A DNA stretch of 64,000 nt from Polynucleobacter sp. 71A-WALBACH (GTDB lineage Bacteria; Pseudomonadota; Gammaproteobacteria; Burkholderiales; Burkholderiaceae). Position numbers and translations under genes: made by a program. Below, one piece after another: positions 1 to 11,229 of this stretch; position 1 is the stretch's first letter, and each line of letters begins with the position of its first letter. Location: contig NZ_JACVOP010000001.1 of assembly GCF_018882365.1 (NCBI RefSeq), positions 62,001 to 126,000 of the forward strand, read 5' to 3'. A model generated the notes under the pieces. That model was not told the origin of the DNA, searched no databases, and worked only from the letters and a program-made list of their open reading frames with translations.

Positions 1-545
1 GGAATCCACAGCATCTGCACTGCCCAAACCGTCAAACCAATTGCGCCAAACAAGAACACATCGATGATCAACATCAAGGCAACACCCTGCCAAGAGAACT
101 TTGAATAGATGTTGTGCTCAAGCCAATCATCTGGCGTGCCATGACCAAACTTATCCAAGGTCTCTTGATTGTGCGACTCTTTTTTATATAACTCAGCACC
201 ACGAGCAAGTACAGTCTTGATGCCAAGTACTTGAGGGCTATGCGGATCATCCACAGTTTCACACTTAGCATGATGCTTGCGATGAATGGCTGCCCACTCT
301 TTAGTCACCATGCCCGTTGTTAGCCAAAGCCAAAACCGGAAGAAATGAGACATGATGGGATGCAGATCCAAAGCACGGTGCGCTTGGCAACGATGCAAAA
401 AGATAGTTACCCCGGCAATCGTGATGTGCGTCACCACCAAGGTGAAGACTACGATTTGCCACCAAGCCCAATTAAGGTATCCGTGAGAAAGCCAATTAAG
501 GAATAAATCAAAACCTGAAGCTGAAACTGTGTTCAAAAGGGGCAT
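1..545 (-). CDS. Fatty acid (acyl-CoA) desaturase, cut by window start
   Basis: Membrane di-iron desaturase that puts a double bond into fatty acyl chains, most likely the delta-9 type, and so tunes membrane fluidity. About 181 N-terminal residues are visible and the C-terminus lies outside the window. Two of the three histidine boxes that bind the di-iron centre are seen: HRCQAH at residues 51-56 and HRKHH at 88-92. The third should lie beyond base 1. Hydrophobic segments flank the first box (about 30-50) and occur near residues 155-180. The ATG at 545 is the first plausible start, with only a weak AGGG just upstream. It follows rsmB by 20 bases on the same strand, so it may be cotranscribed with purN and rsmB. 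Exact substrate cannot be told from the sequence. Confidence 0.88.
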   Translation of the reverse strand, partial: MPLLNTVSASGFDLFLNWLSHGYLNWAWWQIVVFTLVVTHITIAGVTIFLHRCQAHRALDLHPIMSHFFRFWLWLTTGMVTKEWAAIHRKHHAKCETVDDPHSPQVLGIKTVLARGAELYKKESHNQETLDKFGHGTPDDWLEHNIYSKFSWQGVALMLIIDVFLFGAIGLTVWAVQMLWI

Positions 546-565
546 CCCTAGAAAGATCTAAAAGC

Positions 566-2143
566 CTATTTTAGTTCTTTAACAGCTTTCTTGCTTTTGA
601 CTTTTACCGACTTTTCGGCATCTTTATCGACAGTTACCGCTGAAATAGCGGCTTTCTTCTGAAAAACAGCCCCAAAGAAGCCATCCGTACCATGAATATG
701 AGGCCATAACTGCCACCAAGGATTGTCAGGACTACATCCCAAAGGCATTTTATCCTTTGGAAACAATGGCTTAAGAACTTCAGCAGCAGGAACAGCCTCA
801 AAATTAGGGTGTTTTGCCAGAAAATCTTCAGCAATTTGTTGATTTTCTTGTGGCAACAAGCTGCAGGTGGCGTAAACCAGGCGGCCGCCTGGCTTTAATA
901 GGCGGCTTGCAGAAGCCAAGATATTCATTTGCTTTTGATTGAGTTCCAGAACGCCTTCGGGGGTCTGACGCCATTTCAGGTCAGGGTTACGTCGCAGTGT
1001 GCCCATACCGCTACAAGGGGCATCCACTAGGACGCGGTCAATCTTGCCAGCCAAGCGCTTGATCTTGGCGTCATTCTCACTATCAATCCAGACAGGATGG
1101 ACGTTAGAGAGGCCGCTACGTGCCTGTCGTGGCTTTAAATTAGCCAAGCGACGTTCTGACGTATCCAGGGCATACAAACGGCCTGTGGAGCGCATGATTG
1201 CCCCAATTGCTAAAGTTTTACCACCAGCACCGGCACAAAAGTCCACCACCATCTCACCACGCTTAGGGGCAAGTAAGTAAGCCAATAACTGACTACCCTC
1301 GTCTTGAACCTCAAACATTCCCGCTTTAAAACCAACTGTATTTTGCAAAGCGGGCTTACCCATAATGCGCACACCATCAGGTGCGTACGGAGTGGGGATT
1401 GCTTGATAACGACCGCCAAGGGCATTCATCTCTACCAGCAATTGCTCACGAGTTGTCTTCATGGTGTTTGCACGCAAATCCAAAAGGGCTGGGTGCATCA
1501 ACGATTTTGCCAACGCCTCACGAGATTCTTCGCCAGGATATTTTCCAAAGGCATCCCAAAGCCATTCAGGCAAATTATTGCGAACCAATGGATTTAATGC
1601 TGATGGATCGACTGTTGCAAAACGCTGCAACCACTCATACTCACCGGTCTTGAGTACGTGCGCAAGATCAGCAATCGCACTCTCAGCACGGTTCGCTGAA
1701 CCTAGACCACCTTCGGAGAGGGCGGACACCAAACCCAATAGGGCTAAGCGTCTAGCCTGTGAGCCTTCACCGCTTGAAGCAAATTGTGAGAACTCATTTT
1801 TACGGCGTAGGATGGCAAAAGCACTCTCTGCAATCAAGGCACGATCACGATTACCTAATTGAGGCTCGGAGCGGAAGTAGCGACTCACCACACGATCGGC
1901 CGGCTGCTCGAAATTGAGCAACTCAGGAAGCAAGCGCTCCAAATGAATTGCATGCTGAGGCAAAGCCTTCGCATTAGAAAAGTTTTTTTGGCCTTCAGGC
2001 GCAATGATGTTACCGCTCGCATTACGACGCTCTGGGCGACGCTGTGGATCTTTGGATTTAGCGGCGTAACTTTTTTGTGGGCCTAAGCGTGATCCGGATC
2101 TTGATCCGGAGCTGGCTCCGCGGGAGGAACGTTCTTTACTCAT
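566..2143 (-). CDS. rsmB: 16S rRNA m5C methyltransferase, RsmB/NOP family
   Basis: SAM-dependent cytosine-C5 methyltransferase; RsmB modifies C967 of 16S rRNA. The C-terminal half carries the RsmB/NOP catalytic core: SAM-binding motif FCAGAGGKT, motif IV with the PCSGMGTLRRNPD sequence (Cys about 377) and motif VI YATCS (Cys about 427), the two conserved cysteines of this family. At 525 residues it is longer than the roughly 430 of E. coli RsmB. The excess is a Ser/Arg-rich N-terminal tail (first 50 residues) and a Lys-rich C-terminal tail (last 20). The region after the N-terminal tail is helical and may be a NusB-like RNA-binding domain, but I cannot confirm this. The start overlaps the purN stop by four bases (ATGA), indicating translational coupling. 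Exact target base is inferred from the family. Confidence 0.88.
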   Translation of the reverse strand: MSKERSSRGASSGSRSGSRLGPQKSYAAKSKDPQRRPERRNASGNIIAPEGQKNFSNAKALPQHAIHLERLLPELLNFEQPADRVVSRYFRSEPQLGNRDRALIAESAFAILRRKNEFSQFASSGEGSQARRLALLGLVSALSEGGLGSANRAESAIADLAHVLKTGEYEWLQRFATVDPSALNPLVRNNLPEWLWDAFGKYPGEESREALAKSLMHPALLDLRANTMKTTREQLLVEMNALGGRYQAIPTPYAPDGVRIMGKPALQNTVGFKAGMFEVQDEGSQLLAYLLAPKRGEMVVDFCAGAGGKTLAIGAIMRSTGRLYALDTSERRLANLKPRQARSGLSNVHPVWIDSENDAKIKRLAGKIDRVLVDAPCSGMGTLRRNPDLKWRQTPEGVLELNQKQMNILASASRLLKPGGRLVYATCSLLPQENQQIAEDFLAKHPNFEAVPAAEVLKPLFPKDKMPLGCSPDNPWWQLWPHIHGTDGFFGAVFQKKAAISAVTVDKDAEKSVKVKSKKAVKELK

Positions 2144-2769
2144 AATTTTATTAATTGCGACTCCGGTGGTTGAACCTGAACTTGATTACCTACTATTCGC
2201 AATCGTCCATCTAGGAACCATTTTACGGCCCGCGGATAAATCTGATGCTCAGCAGCCAAAACTCGTGCCGCCAAACTATCCGCATCATCCCCTGGGAGCA
2301 CTGGAACTGAGGCTTGGCAGATGATGGGGCCTTCGTCCACGCCCTCAGTAACAAAGTGGACGCTGGCACCATGTTCAGTCACTCCGGCCTCCAAAGCCCG
2401 CTCATGGGTATGTAATCCCGGGAAGGCTGGCAGTAATGCAGGGTGAATATTAATCAGGCGACCCTCAAAATGGCGAATGAAGCCTGGGGTCAGAATTCTC
2501 ATAAAACCCGCCAGAACGACCAAATCAGCCCCTAATTCATCGATTTTCTCGATGAGGGCGGCATCAAAGGACTCGCGGGTGGCATGCTCTCGGTGCTCAA
2601 TGGCAAAAGCTGGAATACCTTGGGAGCGAGCAAAATCAAGGCCCTTAGCCGCAGAGTGATTAGCAATTACCCCGGCAAAAGTGACTGGCCACTGCTCTTT
2701 TTGAGCTGTTTTGACGATGGCCTCGAAATTAGATCCGCGGCCTGAGATTAAGGTGACGATAGATGGCAT
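2140..2769 (-). CDS. purN: Phosphoribosylglycinamide formyltransferase
   Basis: Third step of purine synthesis: transfers a formyl group from 10-formyltetrahydrofolate to GAR. Seen: the N-terminal ISGRGSNFEAI phosphate-binding motif, the LAGFMRIL segment, and the INIHPALLPAFPG and HFV..DEGPII blocks that hold the catalytic Asn, His and Asp of the family. Length about 209 residues is normal. I chose the ATG at 2769, because the protein then begins MPSIVTLISG as homologues do. A GTG two codons upstream (2775) is possible and neither has a clear Shine-Dalgarno. The stop overlaps the rsmB start. It diverges from ribF, with about 50 bases between them. purM and a cut purB lie elsewhere in the window, so purine genes are scattered. 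Confidence 0.95.
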   Translation of the reverse strand: MPSIVTLISGRGSNFEAIVKTAQKEQWPVTFAGVIANHSAAKGLDFARSQGIPAFAIEHREHATRESFDAALIEKIDELGADLVVLAGFMRILTPGFIRHFEGRLINIHPALLPAFPGLHTHERALEAGVTEHGASVHFVTEGVDEGPIICQASVPVLPGDDADSLAARVLAAEHQIYPRAVKWFLDGRLRIVGNQVQVQPPESQLIKL

Positions 2770-2820
2770 GCCCACAATATAATTGATGGTTACCCCGAAA
2801 GCGACCCTGAAAGCGATTTA

Positions 2821-3771
2821 GTGAACGTATTCCGTGGCCCTACCCAGTTTTCTGCAGGACCAGCTTGTGCCTTAACCATCGGTAATTTCGATGGCGTGCA
2901 CAGGGGTCATCGCGCCCTGCTCAAGCAACTGAAGGATGGCGCTCAAGAACGTGGACTAGTTAGCTGCGTCATGACTTTCGAGCCGCATCCGAAGGAATTC
3001 TTTTCTCCGGAACAAGCGCCACCACGTATTCTCAATTTGCGCGACAAACTTGCCGCCTTCGCGGATATCGGCATCGATCGCGTTGTAGTTGAACATTTCA
3101 ATGCTGCATTTGCTCGACTCACGCCTGAAGAATTTGTTTCTGAAATCATTGTCAAACAACTTAACGCTCAGTGGATTTTGATTGGAGATGATTTTTGCTA
3201 TGGCGCAAAACGTGTCGGCAACTTTGCGAGCCTCAAAGCAGCTGGTGAAAAATATGGTTTTGAAGTTTCCAGTATTCATACCGTACTTGAGGATGGTGAA
3301 AGAATTTCCAGCTCAGCATTACGTAATGCATTGGCCAATGGGAACATGGATCAAGCTAGTAAATTATTAGGTCGCCCCTATGGTATTTCTGGTCACGTGA
3401 TTCATGGACAAAAACTCGGGCGCACTTTAGGTTTCCCGACTTTGAACCTCGCCGTTGCCAGCCACCTGCATCACCGCAAACCAGCCTGTTCTGGCATCTT
3501 TACCGCACAGGTGGTGGGACTTGGCGATAAACCACTGCCAGCTGTAGCTAGTCTTGGCGTTAGACCAACAGTCGAAGACGAAGGTCGCGTTCTTCTTGAA
3601 ACACACATCTTTGATTACGACGCCGATGTCTACGGAAAAATCATTACCGTAGAACTCTTAGAAAAAATTCGCGATGAGGCGAAGTACTCCGACCTCGACA
3701 CCCTTACCCAAGCGATTGCATCTGATGCAGCGCATGCCAGAAATTATTTCCAGAAAAAATCTTATGTCTGA
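2821..3771 (+). CDS. ribF: Bifunctional riboflavin kinase / FAD synthetase
   Basis: Makes FMN from riboflavin and then FAD from FMN. The N-terminal adenylyltransferase domain shows [12 protein letters not shown] (residues about 19-30), a nucleotidyl-transferase HxGH-type site, and [10 protein letters not shown]. The C-terminal kinase domain shows [28 protein letters not shown] sequence, with the conserved GFPT at about residue 204. The 316 residues match the family. The start is GTG at 2821, which gives the usual MNVFRG beginning. It heads a plus-strand run ribF-ileS-lspA-coaBC-dut. Its stop at 3769-3771 lies inside the ileS reading frame (8-base overlap), so the two are probably translationally coupled, as in the conserved ribF-ileS-lspA order of other proteobacteria. 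No FMN riboswitch is seen upstream. Confidence 0.96.
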   Translation: MNVFRGPTQFSAGPACALTIGNFDGVHRGHRALLKQLKDGAQERGLVSCVMTFEPHPKEFFSPEQAPPRILNLRDKLAAFADIGIDRVVVEHFNAAFARLTPEEFVSEIIVKQLNAQWILIGDDFCYGAKRVGNFASLKAAGEKYGFEVSSIHTVLEDGERISSSALRNALANGNMDQASKLLGRPYGISGHVIHGQKLGRTLGFPTLNLAVASHLHHRKPACSGIFTAQVVGLGDKPLPAVASLGVRPTVEDEGRVLLETHIFDYDADVYGKIITVELLEKIRDEAKYSDLDTLTQAIASDAAHARNYFQKKSYV

Positions 3772-6625
3772 AAAAGAAAACTCATACTCCGTCAATCTAC
3801 TTGAGACCTCATTTCCAATGCGGGGAGATCTTCCTAGGCGAGAGCCTCAATGGGTTGCTCAATGGCAGAAAAATAAACTCTACGAAAAGATTCGTGCAGC
3901 GCATGCCAATCAACCGAAATTTATTTTGCATGATGGCCCTCCTTATGCAAATGGTGATATCCATATTGGTCATGCGGTAAATAAGATTCTGAAAGACATG
4001 ATTGTGAAGTCCCGCTGGTTGATGGGCTTTGACTCTGTATATGTCCCAGGCTGGGATTGCCACGGCATGCCGATTGAGATTCAGATTGAAAAAGAATTTG
4101 GTAAAAATTTACCCACTGCTGAAGTCCAATCGAAAGCGCGTGCTTACGCTAAGGTGCAAGTAGACAAGCAGAAGAAAGACTTTGAGCGCTTAGGCGTGTT
4201 GGGTGATTGGAATAACCCCTACCTCACTATGAACTTCCGCAATGAAGCCGATGAAATTCGTGCTCTTGGGAAGATCTGGGAAAAGGGTTATGTTTTCCGT
4301 GGCTTAAAGCCAGTGAACTGGTGTTTTGACTGTGGCTCCGCGCTGGCTGAAGCTGAAGTGGAATACCAAGACAAGACTGATCCGACAGTAGATGTTGGCT
4401 TTGCCTTTGATGATGCGCAGCGCCCACAACTCGCAAAAGCATTTGGTCTATCTGATATCCCAGCCAAACCTGGAATGATCGTGATTTGGACAACAACTCC
4501 TTGGACGATTCCGTCGAACCAAGCGCTTAATGTTCACCCCGAACTCAGTTACGCGCTAGTAGATACTGGCGACAAATTACTTATCTTGGCAAAAGACCGT
4601 GTAGAAATTTGTTTGCAAGATTTTGGCCTTGAAGGGAAAGTGATTGGTACTTGTTTGGGTAGTGAGCTAGCCAACATTTCTTTCTGGCATCCCCTCGCTC
4701 CGCTGCACGAAGGCTACAAACGCCTCTCACCAGTCTACCCCGCTGAATACGTCACCTTAGATACTGGTACTGGTGTAGTGCACTCTGCACCAGCCTATGG
4801 CGAGGAGGACTTTAAGTCCTGCAAAGCAAACAAGCTTGCGGATAAAGACATTCTCAATCCAGTTATGGGTAATGGTGTCTACGCATCCTGGTTGCCACTC
4901 TTTGCAAATGAATATATTTGGAAAGCGAATCCGAAGATTGTGGAAGCAATGCGTGAAGCAGGAAGTCTCTTGCGAGATAAGACCTATACCCACTCTTATA
5001 TGCACTGCTGGCGTCACAAATCCCCGATTATTTACCGCGCAACTTCACAGTGGTTTGCGAGCATGGATAAGAAGCCATCTGATGGCAGTGCCAGCTTGAG
5101 AGATACTGCGATTGCAGGCATTGAAAATACCGAATTCTTCCCAGCCTGGGGCAAGCAGCGCTTGAATAGCATGATTGCCAACCGGCCTGATTGGACTTTG
5201 TCACGTCAACGCCAATGGGGTGTACCGATGGCTTTCTTTGTTCATAAGGAAAGTGGTGAGCCACACCCTCGCACAGTTGAACTGCTGGAGGAAATTGCCA
5301 AGCGTGTTGAAAAAGAAGGTATTGAGGCCTGGCAAAAACTCGAAGTGGCAGAACTGCTTGGTGAAGAAGCTACCCAATATGAAAAGAATCGCGACACCTT
5401 GGACGTTTGGTTTGATTCTGGCACTACACATTGGCACGTCATTCGTGGCTCGCATCGCAATGAACTCTATCGTCCCGAAGCCGAGAATGCAGATGGTCGT
5501 TTAGCTGACCTTTACCTTGAGGGCTCGGACCAGCATCGTGGCTGGTTCCACTCCTCCTTACTCACAGGCGCTATGCTCGATGGCAAGCCACCATACAAAG
5601 CGCTTCTAACCCACGGCTTTACCGTTGATGGCCAAGGCCGCAAGATGAGTAAATCCGTAGGTAACGTCATTGCCCCGCAGCAAGTTGCCGATAAGTTAGG
5701 CGCTGAAATTATTCGTCTCTGGGTTGCGTCTACCGACTACTCTGGCGAGATGACTATCTCTGACGAAATCTTGAAACGGGTAGTAGAAAGCTATCGTCGT
5801 ATTCGCAATACATTGCGCTTCTTGTTAGCCAATCTGTCTGACTTTGATCCAAGCCAACATGCGATGCCCGCTAGTGAATGGCTAGAGATTGATCGCTATG
5901 CCATTGCACTCGCCAATCAGTTACAGCAAGACGTTCAAGCGCACTACCAGGCTTATGAATTCCAACCCGCAGTTGCGCGTATGCTCACTTTCTGCTCAGA
6001 AGATTTAGGTGGCTTCTACTTAGATATTCTGAAAGATCGACTGTATACGAGTGCACCGGACTCGAAAGAACGTCGTGCAGCACAAAACGCCCTTTTCCAC
6101 ATCACCCGCAACCTACTCAAATGGCTAGCACCCTTCCTCTCCTTTACCGCTGAGGAAGCCTGGCTATCTTTCCCGCATGGTGCGAATGAAAAGGTCAACG
6201 AGTCGATCTTCATGGAAGAATTCAGCGCTTTCCCGGAAATCGACCAAGCTACCGAGCTTCTCGCCAAGTGGAACCGTATTCGAGAAATTCGCTCTGAAGT
6301 AACCAAGGCGATTGAGATTGAACGCGAAGCTGGCAACGTAGGCTCATCTTTGCAGGCGGAACTCACTATTAAAGTAGGTGATGTTGATTTTGCAATTCTG
6401 CACTCACTCGAAGATGACTTGCGCTTTGTAACCATCACCTCCAGCGCCAACGTAGAGCTCAGCAATGCAGGTCTCGAAGTTCTCGTTCGTGGCAGCCAGT
6501 ATAAGAAATGCGGCCGTTGCTGGCATCACACTCAAGATGTTGGTGCCAGTACTGAGCATCCAGAGTTATGTGGCCGTTGCATCAGCAATCTTTTTGGAGA
6601 TGGTGAAGCGCGCTTGTTTGCATAA
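3764..6625 (+). CDS. ileS: Isoleucyl-tRNA synthetase
   Basis: Class I aminoacyl-tRNA synthetase that charges tRNA-Ile and edits mischarged valine. Signatures: HIGH at residues 67-70, KMSKS at 627-631, the WTTTPWT sequence of the CP1 editing domain near 245, and a C-terminal zinc site with CGRC pairs at about 916-919 and 936-939. The last is typical of bacterial-type IleS. Length 953 residues is normal. The open frame extends upstream to 3674, but that part lies inside ribF in another frame. The ATG at 3764 gives the expected MSEKE start, overlapping the ribF stop by eight bases. lspA follows after 26 bases. Confidence 0.97.
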   Translation: MSEKENSYSVNLLETSFPMRGDLPRREPQWVAQWQKNKLYEKIRAAHANQPKFILHDGPPYANGDIHIGHAVNKILKDMIVKSRWLMGFDSVYVPGWDCHGMPIEIQIEKEFGKNLPTAEVQSKARAYAKVQVDKQKKDFERLGVLGDWNNPYLTMNFRNEADEIRALGKIWEKGYVFRGLKPVNWCFDCGSALAEAEVEYQDKTDPTVDVGFAFDDAQRPQLAKAFGLSDIPAKPGMIVIWTTTPWTIPSNQALNVHPELSYALVDTGDKLLILAKDRVEICLQDFGLEGKVIGTCLGSELANISFWHPLAPLHEGYKRLSPVYPAEYVTLDTGTGVVHSAPAYGEEDFKSCKANKLADKDILNPVMGNGVYASWLPLFANEYIWKANPKIVEAMREAGSLLRDKTYTHSYMHCWRHKSPIIYRATSQWFASMDKKPSDGSASLRDTAIAGIENTEFFPAWGKQRLNSMIANRPDWTLSRQRQWGVPMAFFVHKESGEPHPRTVELLEEIAKRVEKEGIEAWQKLEVAELLGEEATQYEKNRDTLDVWFDSGTTHWHVIRGSHRNELYRPEAENADGRLADLYLEGSDQHRGWFHSSLLTGAMLDGKPPYKALLTHGFTVDGQGRKMSKSVGNVIAPQQVADKLGAEIIRLWVASTDYSGEMTISDEILKRVVESYRRIRNTLRFLLANLSDFDPSQHAMPASEWLEIDRYAIALANQLQQDVQAHYQAYEFQPAVARMLTFCSEDLGGFYLDILKDRLYTSAPDSKERRAAQNALFHITRNLLKWLAPFLSFTAEEAWLSFPHGANEKVNESIFMEEFSAFPEIDQATELLAKWNRIREIRSEVTKAIEIEREAGNVGSSLQAELTIKVGDVDFAILHSLEDDLRFVTITSSANVELSNAGLEVLVRGSQYKKCGRCWHHTQDVGASTEHPELCGRCISNLFGDGEARLFA

Positions 6626-6651
6626 TCAAGCAAACGAACCGCTACAAAATC

Positions 6652-7146
6652 ATGAGCGCAAATCTTTCTTTTCTTCGTTATCTAGCGATTGCGATCGTGA
6701 CGATTTTGCTAGACCAACTGAGCAAATGGTCCGCATTAAGTCATTTACAGCTGGGGGTACCTGAACCTATTTTGCCGTTCATGAACTGGCTCTTACTTTT
6801 CAACCCAGGCGCAGCATTTTCATTTTTAGCGCAGGGCTCAGGTTGGCAACGCTGGTTCTTTACCGCCCTAGGTTTGCTAGCCTCAGCGTATATCGTTTGG
6901 TTAATCCGCAAGAGTTTGGGGGACAAGATGCTTTGCTGGGCTCTCAGCCTTATTTTGGGTGGCGCGCTAGGCAATGTCCTTGATCGCATCATGTATGGCG
7001 CTGTAGTGGACTTTATTGACCTGCATTACGCCAACTGGCATTGGCCCGCATTCAATATCGCTGATAGCGCTATTTGCATCGGAGCAGCCCTCATCATTTG
7101 GGGCGAGTTACGCAAGTCATTTGGCAAAACCTCTCAACCCCAGTAA
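6652..7146 (+). CDS. lspA: Lipoprotein signal peptidase (signal peptidase II)
   Basis: Inner-membrane aspartyl protease that cleaves signal peptides from diacylglyceryl-modified prolipoproteins. Four hydrophobic segments are visible across 164 residues. Conserved motifs are FNPGAAFSF (about 44-52), GGALGNVLDR with the first catalytic Asp and FNIADSAI with the second. The DxxSKW-like LDQLSKWSAL near residue 20 is also typical. It sits between ileS and coaBC on the same strand; the ileS-lspA pairing is strongly conserved in proteobacteria. Gaps of 26 and 9 bases suggest one transcript. Confidence 0.96.
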   Translation: MSANLSFLRYLAIAIVTILLDQLSKWSALSHLQLGVPEPILPFMNWLLLFNPGAAFSFLAQGSGWQRWFFTALGLLASAYIVWLIRKSLGDKMLCWALSLILGGALGNVLDRIMYGAVVDFIDLHYANWHWPAFNIADSAICIGAALIIWGELRKSFGKTSQPQ

Positions 7147-7155
7147 GCTGGCGCC

Positions 7156-8367
7156 ATGCAATCACTTCTCAATAAGAAAATCGTTCTCGGCATTTCTGGT
7201 GGTATTGCGGCCTATAAGTCGGCTGAGCTTGCACGTCAATTGATGCAGGAAGGTGCCAGCATCCAAGTGGTCATGACAGAAGCTGCTCAGCAGTTTGTAA
7301 CACCTGTGACTATGCAAGCATTGACCGGTAATCCGGTCTACACCAGCCAATGGGATAGCAGTATTGCCAACAACATGGCGCACATTGAGCTTTCAAGAGC
7401 TGCGGATGCGATTTTGATTGCACCAGCAAGCGCGGATCTCATGGCCAAGCTTTCTCTGGGTTTGGCCGATGACTTACTCACCACACTTTGCCTTGCAAGG
7501 GACTGCCCACTCCTGCTAGCCCCCGCTATGAACAAACAGATGTGGGAGCACGCGGCAACACAACGAAGTGTCGAGCGACTCATGGCAGATAAAGTCTCCC
7601 TACTGGGTCCAGCAAGTGGCTTTCAGGCATGCGGCGAAGTCGGCTTTGGGAGAATGCTTGAGCCAGCAGAAATTACCGAGCAACTCGTTGCCTTCTTCCA
7701 GAAAAAACCTTTGATGGGCAAGCGGGTACTTATTACCGCAGGCCCCACCTTTGAAGCTATTGATCCTGTACGCGGCATCACCAACCGTAGCTCAGGCAAG
7801 ATGGGCTTTGCGATCGCACGCGCAGCAATTGAGGCTGGAGCAGAGGTTCACCTGATAGCAGGCCCTTGCGATTTAGATACCCCCTTAGCCGCTACTGGGA
7901 AAATTACGCGCACCAATGTAGTCAGCGCCAAAGAAATGCATGCAGCAACCATGCAATCCGCTGATTGCGACATCTTCTTTGCCGTTGCCGCAGTCGCTGA
8001 CTGGGGCATTGCTAAGCCGGCCAAAGAAAAGATGAAGCGCCAGGGCAAGCAAGCTCCAAGCTTAGAGTTCGTCGCCAATCCCGACATCCTGGCTGACCTT
8101 GCTAAGACAGTAAAGACTAAAGGTGGCAAGTCACACCCGTACTGCGTTGGTTTCGCAGCTGAATCCAACGATCTCCAAAAACATGCCGAAGAGAAACGCA
8201 AGCGCAAAGGCATTCCAATGGTCGTTGGCAATATTGGCCCAGATACTTTTGGTAGCGATCTCAACCAACTGCTCATCATCGACGAAACGGGTAGCAAGAA
8301 AATAGCAAAAGCTCAAAAACTTCAGCTAGCACGCCAACTCATTCAGCTGGTGGCCAAAAAAATCTAG
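7156..8367 (+). CDS. coaBC: Bifunctional CoaBC (PPC synthetase / decarboxylase)
   Basis: Two steps of coenzyme A synthesis: joins cysteine to 4-phosphopantothenate (CoaB, CTP-dependent) and decarboxylates the product (CoaC, FMN-dependent). The N-terminal flavoprotein domain has [14 protein letters not shown] (residues 10-23), an APASA motif, and PAMN at about 118 (substrate clamp). The C-terminal half begins near 193 with [14 protein letters not shown] and GKMGFA, the CoaB signature. Length 403 is normal. panB, also in CoA supply, lies about 18 kb away. It is the fourth gene of the ribF-dut run; dut follows after 46 bases. Confidence 0.96.
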   Translation: MQSLLNKKIVLGISGGIAAYKSAELARQLMQEGASIQVVMTEAAQQFVTPVTMQALTGNPVYTSQWDSSIANNMAHIELSRAADAILIAPASADLMAKLSLGLADDLLTTLCLARDCPLLLAPAMNKQMWEHAATQRSVERLMADKVSLLGPASGFQACGEVGFGRMLEPAEITEQLVAFFQKKPLMGKRVLITAGPTFEAIDPVRGITNRSSGKMGFAIARAAIEAGAEVHLIAGPCDLDTPLAATGKITRTNVVSAKEMHAATMQSADCDIFFAVAAVADWGIAKPAKEKMKRQGKQAPSLEFVANPDILADLAKTVKTKGGKSHPYCVGFAAESNDLQKHAEEKRKRKGIPMVVGNIGPDTFGSDLNQLLIIDETGSKKIAKAQKLQLARQLIQLVAKKI

Positions 8368-8413
8368 CATCACTCTCGCTTTTATTTCAATTTATTTAGC
8401 TTTAGGAAATTCC

Positions 8414-8863
8414 ATGCAACAACTTCAAGTAAAAATTCTCGATGAGCGTATGCGCGATCAACTTCCCGCTTATGGAACTCCAGGAAGCGCTGGTTTAGAT
8501 TTGCGCGCTTGCATTGACGAGGCTATTGAAATTGCTCCAGGACAAACAGTCTTGGTCCCAACAGGTTTAGCGATCTATGTTGAAGATCCGCGCTATGCGG
8601 CATTCATCCTCCCGCGCTCCGGTCTGGGCCATAAGCATGGAATCGTCCTAGGAAATTTAGTAGGCTTAATTGACTCGGATTACCAGGGTCAATTGATGGT
8701 CAGCACTTGGAACCGTAGCTCTACAGCATTCAAACTTGAGCCCATGGAGCGCTTAGCTCAGCTAGTAGTCATGCCGGTGCAACAGGTAGAACTCAAAGTG
8801 GTCGAAGAGTTCACCGAAAGTAGTCGTGGGGCCGGTGGCTTTGGAAGTACAGGACGCAGTTGA
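8414..8863 (+). CDS. dut: dUTP diphosphatase (dUTPase)
   Basis: Trimeric enzyme that hydrolyses dUTP to dUMP, keeping uracil out of DNA and feeding dTMP synthesis. All five trimeric dUTPase motifs can be read: GSAGLDLRA (about 24-32), [10 protein letters not shown] (about 72-81), GLIDSDYQG (about 88-96, with the catalytic Asp), RLAQLVV (about 117-123) and the C-terminal arm [11 protein letters not shown] (about 138-148). 149 residues is standard. The coaBC-dut pairing is common in proteobacteria. A strong terminator follows 25 bases after the stop, ending the ribF-dut operon. Confidence 0.97.
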   Translation: MQQLQVKILDERMRDQLPAYGTPGSAGLDLRACIDEAIEIAPGQTVLVPTGLAIYVEDPRYAAFILPRSGLGHKHGIVLGNLVGLIDSDYQGQLMVSTWNRSSTAFKLEPMERLAQLVVMPVQQVELKVVEEFTESSRGAGGFGSTGRS

Positions 8864-8888
8864 TTTAACTTCATCAGTGCTACAGAAT

Positions 8889-8914
8889 AAAAAACCACCC
8901 GAAGGTGGTTTTTT
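8889..8914. terminator. Bidirectional intrinsic terminator, dut / clpA
   Basis: Perfect stem of AAAAAACCACC and GGTGGTTTTTT around the loop CGAA, with A- and T-runs on both sides, so it can stop transcription from dut (plus) and clpA (minus). It fills the 59-base gap between the two convergent genes. The same GC-rich core recurs at 13417-13436. Confidence 0.9.
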
Positions 8915-8922
8915 ATTGTTAG

Positions 8923-11229
8923 TTAAATCTCCTCGACCGGGGCTAAATCTGCCTTTGGTCGCTTACCCGGAATCACCGGCGCATCAAACTGAAGCTGAAC
9001 TTTTCCATCGGCATCAATATCGACTGCCACATGACCGCCTTGTGCCAACTTACCAAATAACAATTCATCAGCAAGCGCTTTACGAACCGTATCCTGAATA
9101 ATGCGCTGCATTGGTCTTGCACCCATGAGTGGGTCAAAGCCATGTTTAGCTAAATGCGCGCGTAATACTGAGCTAAACGTTGCATCTACCTTCTTCTCGT
9201 GCAGCTGCTCTTCCAACTGCATCAAGAACTTATCAACTACGCGCATGATGATGCTTTCATCAAGCGCTTTGAAGGAGACAATCGCATCTAAACGGTTGCG
9301 GAACTCTGGCGTGAAGAACTTCTTAATATCAGCCATCTCATCACCAGACTCGCGCGCATTGGTAAAGCCAATAGTGGACTTCTGCATCGCTTCGGCACCA
9401 GCATTGGTTGTCATGATGATGATGACGTTACGGAAATCCGTCTTACGACCATTGTTATCTGTAAGAGTACCGTGATCCATTACCTGCAAGAGGATATTGA
9501 AAATATCTGGATGCGCTTTTTCAATCTCATCAAGCAAGAGAACGCAATGCGGTTTCTTATTCACGGCCTCAGTTAACAAGCCGCCTTGATCAAAGCCAAC
9601 ATAGCCAGGAGGCGCGCCAATTAAACGGCTGACAGCATGACGCTCCATGTACTCGGACATGTCAAAGCGCAAAAGCTCAATCCCCAAGATATACGCAAGC
9701 TGCTTGGCGACTTCAGTCTTACCGACACCAGTTGGGCCAGAGAATAAGAATGAACCAATCGGTCTATCGATCTTGCCAAGACCTGCACGAGTCATCTTGA
9801 TAGCACTCGCCAAGGCCTCAATGGCAGGATCCTGACCAAACACTACGCTCTTAATATCGCGATCTAGTGTTTGCAATTTACTGCGATCGTCCACGGTTAC
9901 AGACTGTGGCGGTATACGGGCAATCTTCGCTACGATCTCCTCAATCTCTGGGCGACCAATGGTTTTCTTCTGTTTGGACTTCGGCAAAATACGTTGCGCG
10001 GCACCAGCCTCATCAATCACATCGATTGCTTTATCTGGCAAATGACGGTCATTGATGTAGCGCGAAGAAAGTTCAGCGGCAGCTACCAAAGCAGCAGATG
10101 CGTATTTCACGCCATGATGCTCTTCAAAGCGTGACTTAAGGCCACGCAAGATTTGCACAGTCTGATCTACGGTTGGCTCAACTACATCCACCTTTTGGAA
10201 GCGACGTGATAGTGCCGCATCTTTTTCAAAGATGCCGCGGTACTCAGTAAAGGTGGTTGCACCAATACATTTGAGCTGGCCATTAGAGAGTGCGGGCTTT
10301 AATAAATTGCTTGCATCTAATGTGCCACCCGATGCAGCGCCAGCCCCAATTAAAGTATGGATCTCATCGATAAATAAAACACCATGCGCACTGTCTTTTA
10401 AAGATTTCAGGACGCTCTTCAAGCGTTGCTCAAAATCTCCACGGTACTTAGTACCTGCCAATAACGCACCCATATCCAATGAATAGACTGTGGCATCAGC
10501 CAAGATCTCAGGAACATCACCCTTCACAATGCGCCAAGCTAGACCTTCAGCAATTGCGGTCTTACCTACGCCAGCCTCACCTACCAATAGCGGATTGTTT
10601 TTACGGCGACGGCACAGCACTTGAATCACGCGCTCAACTTCACTATCGCGGCCGATGAGTGGATCAATCTTGCCCTGTTTAGCCAGTACATTGAGGTTCT
10701 GGGTATATTGCTCCAAAGGACTCTCTTTACCGCTAGAGCCAGCCTCCTCAGTCTCTTGAGTAGATTCAGCAGGTTTGACATGCTCGGTTTGATCCTTGCG
10801 CACACCATGGCTGATGAAGTTCACCACGTCTAAACGCGTTACACCTTGCTGCTGCAAAAAGTAAACCGCATGAGAATCTTTTTCACCAAAGATAGCAACG
10901 AGCACGTTAGCTCCAGTAACTTCTTTCTTACCATTTGAGGTCGATTGCACATGCATGATGGCGCGCTGAATTACACGCTGGAAACCTAAGGTTGGCTGGG
11001 TATCAACCTCATCATTACCAGGGACAACAGGCGTGTTGTCATTGATAAAATTTTTAAGCTGCGCGCGTAGCTCAGCGATATTGACAGCACAGGCTTTTAA
11101 TACCTCCACTGCTGTTGCGTTGTCTAGCAAAGCGGCAAGCAAATGCTCCACCGTAATAAATTCATGTCTTGAAGCTCGCGCATCAACAAACGCCATGTGC
11201 AAACTGACTTCTAGTTCCTGGGCAATCAT
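8923..11229 (-). CDS. clpA: ClpA, ATPase subunit of ClpAP protease
   Basis: AAA+ unfoldase that feeds substrates to ClpP, including N-degron proteins delivered by ClpS. An N-terminal Clp repeat domain (about 1-145) is followed by two AAA+ modules: Walker A GEAGVGKT at 217-224 and GPTGVGKT at 498-505, with matching Walker B motifs (LFIDEIHT and [10 protein letters not shown]). It has the ClpA architecture and lacks the long middle coiled coil of ClpB. I start it at the ATG at 11229 ([10 protein letters not shown]), which gives 768 residues and an ATGA overlap with the clpS stop. An upstream in-frame ATG at 11247 would lie inside clpS and is less likely. clpP is not in the window. Confidence 0.96.
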   Translation of the reverse strand: MIAQELEVSLHMAFVDARASRHEFITVEHLLAALLDNATAVEVLKACAVNIAELRAQLKNFINDNTPVVPGNDEVDTQPTLGFQRVIQRAIMHVQSTSNGKKEVTGANVLVAIFGEKDSHAVYFLQQQGVTRLDVVNFISHGVRKDQTEHVKPAESTQETEEAGSSGKESPLEQYTQNLNVLAKQGKIDPLIGRDSEVERVIQVLCRRRKNNPLLVGEAGVGKTAIAEGLAWRIVKGDVPEILADATVYSLDMGALLAGTKYRGDFEQRLKSVLKSLKDSAHGVLFIDEIHTLIGAGAASGGTLDASNLLKPALSNGQLKCIGATTFTEYRGIFEKDAALSRRFQKVDVVEPTVDQTVQILRGLKSRFEEHHGVKYASAALVAAAELSSRYINDRHLPDKAIDVIDEAGAAQRILPKSKQKKTIGRPEIEEIVAKIARIPPQSVTVDDRSKLQTLDRDIKSVVFGQDPAIEALASAIKMTRAGLGKIDRPIGSFLFSGPTGVGKTEVAKQLAYILGIELLRFDMSEYMERHAVSRLIGAPPGYVGFDQGGLLTEAVNKKPHCVLLLDEIEKAHPDIFNILLQVMDHGTLTDNNGRKTDFRNVIIIMTTNAGAEAMQKSTIGFTNARESGDEMADIKKFFTPEFRNRLDAIVSFKALDESIIMRVVDKFLMQLEEQLHEKKVDATFSSVLRAHLAKHGFDPLMGARPMQRIIQDTVRKALADELLFGKLAQGGHVAVDIDADGKVQLQFDAPVIPGKRPKADLAPVEEI

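Noticed and set aside
6016..6465. 149-codon frame on the minus strand inside ileS
   Set aside because: Serine-rich antisense shadow of a well-conserved gene, with no ribosome site or neighbours to support it.
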